DNA of 28,962 bases from a virus, in IMG/VR virus record IMGVR_UViG_3300037488_000493, positions 1-28,962 of that record. The stretch is one strand, 5' to 3'. Each line of letters opens with the position of its first letter. Position 1 is the first letter of the stretch. Positions 23,439-28,962 of this stretch are shown here, piece after piece. The position numbers and the translations under genes were made by a program. The notes under the pieces were generated by a model that was not told the DNA's origin, searched no databases, and saw nothing but the letters and a program-made list of their open reading frames with translations.

Positions 23439-23521
23439 AGTTGTTGAGTAACCCCTCGGTTTGAGCTTTGCGCTAGTAAAATCTAGCTATCACAGTCAAG
23501 AGGCTTGAGGGGTGTTGTTAC
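23439..23521 (-). promoter_or_regulatory. Structured leader between capsid and decoration genes
   Basis: No gene fits here. Inverted repeats are nested: ACCCCTC (23451-23457) with GAGGGGT (23507-23513) outside, then inside GCTAG (23472-23476) with CTAGC (23483-23487), and TCAAG (23496-23500) with CTTGA (23504-23508). The last shares two bases with the outer stem, so the two folds compete. TTGACT occurs at 23494-23499 but I see no good -10 box, so a promoter is not claimed. Confidence 0.5.
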
Positions 23522-24520
23522 TTAATAGGCGAGAGAAGTGGTGTAGATGACGCCAAGGGAGTCAGTACGCTGCAGACCATAGCCATAACGAGAAGTCACT
23601 TGGAATTTATTAGCACGTTCCTCACTATCCCGCCAGCCTTCAGTCTTCGGAGCACGACGCCAAGCATGCATCATGGGTTTGCTATTGTCATCAGCAACAC
23701 ACATAAAGATGTTAGCTACGTCAGTAACAGCAGTGGTAGTGGAAGCCAAACCATAACTAGATGCGTTAATGGCACTAGCAGCACCATATACAGGCAGGAA
23801 GTTACTAGTATAGACATCAAAGCCCATAATGTTACGGACAAAGCGATGGCTAGCAGCAAAACCAGTAGTCATCAAACCTTCAAACTGCGGATTGTAGTTG
23901 ATGGAGGTGGTGTTGAGGACCAAACCATTAATGGTAGCTTCAACAATCGGATCAACAATGGCAATACGGCCAGCTTGAGGAACGTTAGCTTTATCAAAAG
24001 ACAACTTCATGGCAATGAAGTCACTCATGGACATAGTACGGGCAGTAGCAGAAGCACCACCAGCAATCCAACGGTGAGGACGACCATTAACCAGAGCTAC
24101 GTTAGTTGCACCAACGGCAGTGGTAAACAGACCTTCAGCTTTAGACAAGAACTTGGTTTCATGCACTTCACCCAAAGCACGGGTAGACTCTTGAGCACGC
24201 ATAGCCATCAAGGTATCAACCTGATCGCCATCTTCGTACAGGTCATCAGAGACCTTCCAAGCATCACCAAGATACTCAGAGATAGACATAGTGATCGTAC
24301 CCGTATCAATCGGGTTATACACTAGAGGGGTATCTTCAGCAGCATCCTGCAAAGTAACCGTACCAACAGTCTTGATATTCAGGGTAGTGCCACTACCAAA
24401 ATCAGAGACATCACGGTAGAAACCTTCAGGCAGGAGGAAGTCCTGCATATTCTCCAAGATAAACTTGGAATATTGTTGTGCGTGAATAAACGCAGCAGTG
24501 TTACCAGTCAGTTGAGACAT
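23522..24520 (-). CDS. Major capsid protein
   Basis: 332 aa with the expected HK97-fold outline: an N-terminal arm (AAFIHAQQYSKFILENMQDF), a beta-rich E-loop region (LNIKTVGTVTLQDAAEDTPL), the P domain (SDFIAMKLSFDKANVPQAGR then IAIVDPIVEA), and a C-terminal segment with NPQFEGLMTTG and YGYGLQRTDSLGVIYTT. These strings are typical of capsid proteins in podoviruses with a T7-like tail. It follows the scaffold gene by 12 bases, and AAGGAAA lies before its ATG. Richer CG use than in its neighbours agrees with high expression. No frameshifted long form is apparent. Confidence 0.92.
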   Translation of the reverse strand: MSQLTGNTAAFIHAQQYSKFILENMQDFLLPEGFYRDVSDFGSGTTLNIKTVGTVTLQDAAEDTPLVYNPIDTGTITMSISEYLGDAWKVSDDLYEDGDQVDTLMAMRAQESTRALGEVHETKFLSKAEGLFTTAVGATNVALVNGRPHRWIAGGASATARTMSMSDFIAMKLSFDKANVPQAGRIAIVDPIVEATINGLVLNTTSINYNPQFEGLMTTGFAASHRFVRNIMGFDVYTSNFLPVYGAASAINASSYGLASTTTAVTDVANIFMCVADDNSKPMMHAWRRAPKTEGWRDSEERANKFQVTSRYGYGLQRTDSLGVIYTTSLAY

Positions 24521-24532
24521 TTTATTTCCTTA

Positions 24533-25192
24533 TTAAGAAGTTAGACCTTCGCCAGCAGCTTTCCATGCAGCTACCAAATCTTTAGTAGAAGCACCAACTG
24601 GCTTTACACGAATATTACTGGTAGAAGGGGTAGGTTTAAAAGCTTCAGTATTTACAGTTGAAGTAGTTTTCCCTGGTGCTTGTGGCACTTGAGTAATCCC
24701 AGCCAACTTCAATACAGCAGAGGGACTCCTAGCAGCCAAGTTGTTCAAGGCTGAAAGAGGTAGTCCACTTTCTTCTGCTACTTTCTTGTACATCTCTGGA
24801 CCCTTCTCCCCAAATTGGGTATTAAACACAGAGACAACAGATTCAATATTCTGTTGGCTCCTCTTTTGTTCTTCCCGTTGGGAAAGAACACCTTCTACTG
24901 CCTTGACAAGAGTTTCGCTATCAAAACTTGCTTGAGTGGTCTTCTCAGGTAGTCCAGTAGCTTTAAGTTCGTCAAGAAGTTCTTCAGTGGTTCGACGCTT
25001 AGTAAGTTCTTCTCTCAACTGTGCAGCCTCTTCTTCAAGTTTCTGAATATGAGACTGTGCATGAGGAATACTCTTCAAAGCATCTTCAACACTCTTGTAC
25101 TTCTTATCTGCCCCCACAAGTTCACTTACTGCTGCGATTTGTGGTTCTTCAATGTCAGGGGTCGCCTGATCGAAAATGGATTCTTCAGTCAT
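24533..25192 (-). CDS. Scaffolding protein
   Basis: 219-aa acidic, helical protein. The opening DKKYKSVEDALKSIPHAQ (about 29-46) leads into a coiled coil (QKLEEEAAQLREELTKR, about 50-66), a pattern common in phage scaffolds. A basic, Pro/Thr-rich region and the helix DLVAAWKAAGEG at the C-terminus fit the part that binds capsid protein (family analogy). It sits immediately upstream of the capsid gene and downstream of the portal. The ATG lies within the end of the preceding gene (eight-base overlap), with AAGG upstream. No protease domain is present, so the scaffold is not self-cleaving. Confidence 0.88.
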   Translation of the reverse strand: MTEESIFDQATPDIEEPQIAAVSELVGADKKYKSVEDALKSIPHAQSHIQKLEEEAAQLREELTKRRTTEELLDELKATGLPEKTTQASFDSETLVKAVEGVLSQREEQKRSQQNIESVVSVFNTQFGEKGPEMYKKVAEESGLPLSALNNLAARSPSAVLKLAGITQVPQAPGKTTSTVNTEAFKPTPSTSNIRVKPVGASTKDLVAAWKAAGEGLTS

Positions 25193-25415
25193 CTTGGCCT
25201 TGGTCAGGTAGAAAGTCTACTACTTTAGTTAAAGTCTTAAGTGAGCCAAGTTTATAAGCTTGGTACTCAGACCAGGAAGGAAGATCAAAGCTATCATTAT
25301 TAGACATTTCTCTAATTAACAATTCTCTTTGATCTTCTAAATAAGAAAGAAGTATACTTACTACTTCTCTCTTACTCATTTCTTTATATTCTTTACCTTT
25401 TAATGATTTAATCAT
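25185..25415 (-). CDS. Small phage protein between portal and scaffold (76 aa)
   Basis: 76 aa, charged and helical (SKREVVSILLSYLEDQRELL), with SFDLPSWSEYQAYKLGSLK in the middle. I recall similar small proteins in this position but no function. The start is uncertain: the ATG at 25415 gives the longest form but has no ribosome binding site and lies only about three bases after the predicted transcription start. The ATG at 25379 (MSKREVV) leaves a normal leader and may be the true start. It overlaps the scaffold gene by eight bases. Confidence 0.65.
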   Translation of the reverse strand: MIKSLKGKEYKEMSKREVVSILLSYLEDQRELLIREMSNNDSFDLPSWSEYQAYKLGSLKTLTKVVDFLPDQGQDD

Positions 25416-25424
25416 ATATAATTC

Positions 25425-25453
25425 ATATTACCACAATTGATGATGTTTGTCAA
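25425..25453 (-). promoter_or_regulatory. Sigma70-type promoter before the scaffold/capsid genes
   Basis: On the minus strand, a perfect -35 TTGACA (25448-25453), a 17-base spacer and -10 TAATAT (25425-25430, four of six consensus bases). The -35 box overlaps the TGA stop codon of the portal gene. It would provide extra transcription for scaffold, capsid and decoration proteins, which are needed in large amounts; the terminator at 22826-22857 closes this unit. Confidence 0.72.
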
Positions 25454-27222
25454 GCTCCTTGAGGGGCCATCATATTTTCTTCAACTGGGGTAGCAGCTTC
25501 CACTTGCATATCTTGTTGTACCTGCTGCATCAGACGTTGAGTTTCTGCTTGTTCAAAGATAGCTGCATTATCAGCAATAAAATCCCACTGTTCAAACCCA
25601 AGTACATCTTCCACCATAGCTGCTAGTTTCTTAGCACTAATATGTGGGCCAATGATTTGACCAACTGGGCTATTAAAGATACCAGAGAGATTCTGCACTA
25701 GTTGAGCCCTAGTAGCATAATGTCTAGCACCTACAGGACGTAGCTTACCAGTAGCTGTAATGTCATCCTTAGTAATGGTTAGGAAGTCAGTTACACCCAA
25801 ATCATCATCCATTACACGAATCAAATCACTAGCATCCATATTACGTCTAGCTACTTCAAGCATAGAGTTAAGAAGGGGTTCAAGAAATTCAATTTCAAAC
25901 TTATTAACCTTATGTTGAAAGATACGCCCAGCAGCATTCTGAAGTTGTTGTACCTCAAAAGCTGTCTTCTCCCCCGGAGACCTAATGCCCATAGCTTCTT
26001 TAGGAGCACCAGCCATCTCTTCCATAAGCATAAGAAGATAGTTAATCTCATTATTAACTTGGAAAGCAGCAGGATTAGGCGGGAGAGTACGAACATCCCC
26101 ATCTTCTGCAATGTGGATATCTGCCCCTGGCTCCCAAGTGAAGGGATCAACATCTCCAATAATAACTTTAGGAGGGTGGATAGTGAGGTCTAGGGCATCT
26201 GCCTTAAGGTTCTCAAGGTGATCCAAACGATATTGCATACCTACCAAATTATCTAGCGGCCCCATACCATAGAGATTGTCTGGGCGGTCTCTCCAGCCGA
26301 CATGCTCTTTAGTGTCTCTCCCAAGCCATGATGGATTCTCCACATTACGGAGAATATAATTACGGTCAATAATAGTGATAATACGATTTTCCAGTAATTC
26401 ATCTTTCTCCCTATCATAGATATCCCCCTCAAACTCAAGGAGTTCTACGTAGTCACTTTGATAGTATTCAAACAAGGTACCAAACCCATCAACAGTGTAT
26501 GCTTCACTCTTATTTACATCTTCCATCTTGAAACCAGAGAGGCTTCTACGGGTTTCAATAATCTTAGCAAAAGCACCTTTATCAAACTGTAAGTCTGGAC
26601 GAGTAACCATCTCTTTCTTAAGCTCACCTATGGACTTAATATACCTAGTGAACTTAGGTGCATCTTTAAAAGCAGCAGCAGTAGGATTAAAAACAATATC
26701 ATAAGGGCTAATACGCTGTATAGCAGGGCCAATGTATTTTACAGTCTCTTGTCCAGTGAGTTTATCAATATACTTTTCATTCTTCCAAACTACTTCTGCA
26801 AAAGCATTGCCATAGATAACAAAGTCAAATAGGCAGCTACCGATAGCCTGTCTTAGTCCACCCTGCCTAGCTTTATTTTTGATGTACCCCTCAATAGCTT
26901 TTCTTTTAGATAGGGTAACATCATCCTGAGTATATCCTTCCCATCTCAACCAATTATCGTTTGGAAAGAGGGCGTCCATATAATTAGCCGTTAGGTTATC
27001 CAATAACTGTGTAAGTTTTGGGATAGTGGTCTTATTCTTCCAAGGTAGGGTATTGTTGCTTGTAGTAGTAGTATCTGTAGCGAAGCAGTAGTCCCTAACC
27101 TCTCGCCACTCCGCCTCTTTGCCCTGTCTTTGAGTATACCAGTTATTATAGAGTGAGGCTAATTGTCTGGCAAGATTATCTGCGTTTACAATCTCTCGAA
27201 CCTGTGCGATACGTCCAGCCAT
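25450..27222 (-). CDS. Portal (head-tail connector) protein
   Basis: 590 aa, close to the usual size of podovirus portals. Recognisable stretches: NNWYTQRQGKEAEWREVRDY (26-45), FVIYGNAFAEVVW (134-146), RISPYDIVFNP (170-180), GPLDNLVGMQYRLDHLENLK (321-340), GEKTAFEVQQL (417-427) and FEIEFLEPLLNSMLEV (442-457). The C-terminus is Gln-rich, as in the crown/barrel of other portals. Twelve copies form the channel for DNA packaging at one capsid corner (family knowledge). GAGGTGA lies six bases before the ATG, within the last codons of the HNH gene. Its stop codon is part of a promoter -35 box. Confidence 0.93.
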   Translation of the reverse strand: MAGRIAQVREIVNADNLARQLASLYNNWYTQRQGKEAEWREVRDYCFATDTTTTSNNTLPWKNKTTIPKLTQLLDNLTANYMDALFPNDNWLRWEGYTQDDVTLSKRKAIEGYIKNKARQGGLRQAIGSCLFDFVIYGNAFAEVVWKNEKYIDKLTGQETVKYIGPAIQRISPYDIVFNPTAAAFKDAPKFTRYIKSIGELKKEMVTRPDLQFDKGAFAKIIETRRSLSGFKMEDVNKSEAYTVDGFGTLFEYYQSDYVELLEFEGDIYDREKDELLENRIITIIDRNYILRNVENPSWLGRDTKEHVGWRDRPDNLYGMGPLDNLVGMQYRLDHLENLKADALDLTIHPPKVIIGDVDPFTWEPGADIHIAEDGDVRTLPPNPAAFQVNNEINYLLMLMEEMAGAPKEAMGIRSPGEKTAFEVQQLQNAAGRIFQHKVNKFEIEFLEPLLNSMLEVARRNMDASDLIRVMDDDLGVTDFLTITKDDITATGKLRPVGARHYATRAQLVQNLSGIFNSPVGQIIGPHISAKKLAAMVEDVLGFEQWDFIADNAAIFEQAETQRLMQQVQQDMQVEAATPVEENMMAPQGA

Positions 27223-27223
27223 A

Positions 27224-27769
27224 TTATGTCACCTCAAAATGATTAGATTTCTTACAATTAAGCGTGCCGGGAATAACTTCTAAGTTGTTCCAAATATGTA
27301 GCCCGCAAACTAATTTACCTTTTAAGGGTATCACATGATCTACATGCCAAGCAATACCTGTACTCTTTGCCCTTAATTTAGCTAACTGATACATCTCTTT
27401 TATCAGAAAATCATTTAGTTCTTCTTCCCAAGAGTATGCAGCTTTACCTTTATAAGCCCTTCGTTTAGCAGAAGCTTTAGCTGAAGCAACCTTACCTTCC
27501 TCTGTTGTTAGCCTAACTTTGTTGTAGTTATTCCACTTTTCTCTATTGGCCTTTCTCCAGGAAGTATTATTTTCCTTATACACATCTTTCTTACTTAAAT
27601 ATAGATTGTGTGCAGCTTCTTTTCTCTTTTCTTTATTCTCTTCTACCCATCTACTATTCTGTAAGTTAGTACAAACTTTACAAATAGCTCTTTTCTTATC
27701 CTTGGTACTTTTATGATTGTGGTACTCTTCTAAAGCCTTCTCAACCCCACAACATTTGCAAACTTTCAT
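27224..27769 (-). CDS. HNH endonuclease between terminase and portal
   Basis: 181 aa. The N-terminal zinc ribbon has CKCCG (C4, C7) and ICKVCT (C30, C33). The middle is a long basic helical region. The C-terminal HNH core is WHVDHVIPLKGKLVCGLH (H142, D144, H145) with IWNNLEVIPGTLNCKKSNHF (N161, N171), all residues in place. It is wedged between the terminase and portal genes: its ATG overlaps the terminase stop (ATGA) and its last codons carry the portal ribosome binding site. It could be a homing nuclease or a packaging-associated HNH protein; zinc ribbon plus this core is common among the former. Activity looks intact. Confidence 0.9.
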   Translation of the reverse strand: MKVCKCCGVEKALEEYHNHKSTKDKKRAICKVCTNLQNSRWVEENKEKRKEAAHNLYLSKKDVYKENNTSWRKANREKWNNYNKVRLTTEEGKVASAKASAKRRAYKGKAAYSWEEELNDFLIKEMYQLAKLRAKSTGIAWHVDHVIPLKGKLVCGLHIWNNLEVIPGTLNCKKSNHFEVT

Positions 27770-28962
27770 CGAGCCACCCCACCGAAGCGAGAGTTAAAGA
27801 TGACATTCCCTGTCGTCTGGGTACTGAAGGTTCTACGGGGGGCCGTGGAGATAGCTACGGCGTTCGCTAGTGCATCTGCAACGTCATCATGAGGGGGGTG
27901 TGCCATGACAAGTTCTTCCTCCAGAATTTGTATGTTCCCACCCCTGTAAAACCACATCTGCATATTGTCAAACTTAGCCTGAAGGATGGATAGGATTCTT
28001 TCTGCTTTATCCCCACTACTTCTATTAGGCCTAAACTCATCAACTGAAAGAGTAAGCCCTTGAGGCTTAATGTAGTTCTCCTTAAGTTCTTGGACAATCA
28101 TCTGTTGAGCTACAGTTACTTCACACCTAATCTTCCTAAACCCCCACTTGTATTGAGCTTTCTTAATATGCTCAAAGTATTCAGCAATACGACTAGTTTT
28201 AAATCTATCTACATCTAACACATAATAGTTATACTCACTATCTACACCAATTACCACTAATGCTGTATAGTCAGCTTTCTTGTTTAGGGAGAAAGCAAAG
28301 TCAATAGCTGCATAGGTGTTTAGTTTATTATCCCTAAAGTACCAATCTCCTTCATCTGAACGAAGATGTGCTTTATCATAATATTGAAACTTACTACTGT
28401 CTATTGGTGCATTCTCCGCACTGTTAGGTTGGTTGTAATACTGAGCAAAGAACTGAGTTTTATCCACATACTTAGCTTTAATACGTGCTAGAATATTTTC
28501 ATCAAAACCAAAGTATTTACCATCTGTTCTAATTTGTTTAGGCCAGAGGAATTCACCTTCTTCCTCAACTACTCTTTGGAAGACTTCGTATACTTCATCT
28601 TCCCTAGTGACATTACCGTCACGATCATAGACAGTTTCTTTCATAGAAAGAAGTGTGTCATAGATGTCTCTAGGGTGGTATCTAGTACCTGTAATCCATT
28701 CTAATGCCCCAGGGTTAGCTACAGAAGCTAGTTGGCTATATGCAGCAGCTACTTTCTCCCTACCTTCATCTGTATAGGCATTTCCCGGAACTACAATGTC
28801 ATCATAGATTAGGACATCAGCATGGAAACCAGTTACGTTGGTAGTTAGACCAGCAGCTTTAACAGTACTATCTCTAATACCTTCTAACTTTCTCTTAGGG
28901 TGATCCACACAGATTTCAGCTACAGACCACTTCTCCCTCTTACCCTCTTCTTTATCAATCAT
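27766..28962 (-). CDS. Terminase large subunit, C-terminal part (gene cut by window end)
   Basis: 398 residues are visible and the 5' end lies beyond the window; the Met at 28962 is probably internal, because the Walker A motif is missing. Present are the Walker B segment VLIYDDIV (50-57), the coupling motif TGTRY (91-95), and the RNase H-like nuclease: YAAIDFAFS (D221), a middle acidic residue near IRCEVT (E281), and HDDVADALA (D359, D360). The ATPase drives DNA into the prohead and the nuclease cuts the concatemer (family knowledge). The 3' end is complete and overlaps the HNH gene by ATGA. Confidence 0.93.
   Translation of the reverse strand: MIDKEEGKREKWSVAEICVDHPKRKLEGIRDSTVKAAGLTTNVTGFHADVLIYDDIVVPGNAYTDEGREKVAAAYSQLASVANPGALEWITGTRYHPRDIYDTLLSMKETVYDRDGNVTREDEVYEVFQRVVEEEGEFLWPKQIRTDGKYFGFDENILARIKAKYVDKTQFFAQYYNQPNSAENAPIDSSKFQYYDKAHLRSDEGDWYFRDNKLNTYAAIDFAFSLNKKADYTALVVIGVDSEYNYYVLDVDRFKTSRIAEYFEHIKKAQYKWGFRKIRCEVTVAQQMIVQELKENYIKPQGLTLSVDEFRPNRSSGDKAERILSILQAKFDNMQMWFYRGGNIQILEEELVMAHPPHDDVADALANAVAISTAPRRTFSTQTTGNVIFNSRFGGVAR

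Noticed and set aside
23471-23499. TTGACT in the capsid-decoration gap as a promoter -35 box
   Set aside because: No -10 box with acceptable match lies 15-18 bases downstream (best is TACTAG at 15 bases), and the region is better explained by inverted repeats.
23600-24325. 241-aa open frame on the plus strand, antisense to the capsid gene
   Set aside because: It is a composition shadow of the strongly supported capsid gene; Ser/Thr/His-rich, no ribosome binding site, no recognisable domain.
1-28962. Search for tRNA genes, CRISPR arrays, integrase/attachment sites, transposons and retron or diversity-generating elements
   Set aside because: None seen: no cloverleaf with a conserved arm, no spaced direct repeats, no reverse transcriptase or recombinase motif. 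The 21-residue repeats are protein-level units without the variable/template pair of a diversity-generating system.

Overview
The window is part of a double-stranded DNA phage genome, and I infer a short-tailed (podovirus) virion. The minus strand carries large terminase, portal, scaffold, major capsid, T7 gp11/gp12-like tail tube proteins, a gp13/gp14-like core pair and two very large ejection-type proteins. No long-tail sheath, tube or tape-measure gene is present. The host is probably a Gram-negative bacterium (inference from the tail and lysis gene families; the species cannot be read from the sequence). Coding density is very high and most neighbours touch through ATGA, TAATG or short overlaps. 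No tRNA, rRNA, CRISPR array or insertion sequence was seen.

Left arm, plus strand, about 1-6,517: small unknown genes, a 5'-3' exonuclease, an HNH nuclease, a small membrane protein, two consecutive metallophosphoesterases, a low-molecular-weight tyrosine-phosphatase-like protein, a MazG-like fragment-sized protein, small acidic proteins, an endonuclease VII homologue, and a complete B12-dependent (class II) ribonucleotide reductase. This is the DNA degradation, nucleotide supply and host-takeover side. It ends at a hairpin terminator at 6,530-6,560.

Right part, minus strand, read from 28,962 down to about 6,559: terminase (cut by the window end), HNH nuclease, portal, [promoter], small gene, scaffold, capsid, [structured intergenic RNA], decoration-type protein, [terminator], fibre-like structural protein, tail adaptor (gp11-like), small gene, nozzle (gp12-like), gp13-like, gp14-like, 1512-aa and 788-aa internal virion proteins, a proline-rich protein, [promoter], a small Cys-rich protein, four adhesion/tail-tip genes, an unknown acidic protein, two paralogous small proteins, an M15 endolysin, a holin-like protein and a possible 15-aa lysine-rich peptide. 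The two arms converge at about 6.5 kb. This is unlike Autographiviridae, where all genes lie on one strand.

The strongest unusual signals are these. (1) A tail-fibre cassette (about 8,263-10,912) is CpG-rich inside an otherwise strongly CpG-poor genome. It contains a protein with six gap-free 21-residue repeats, and the base-composition break falls exactly where the repeats end. (2) A short C-terminal fibre module is duplicated as the N-terminus of the next, overlapping gene. (3) Two adjacent lysis-region genes are diverged paralogues. (4) Two near-consensus promoters have their -35 boxes built around the stop codon of the preceding gene. (5) Four small phospho-hydrolase-type genes sit together in the early arm. 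None of these proves a new system. The early phospho-hydrolase block and the fibre cassette are the best places to look for one.
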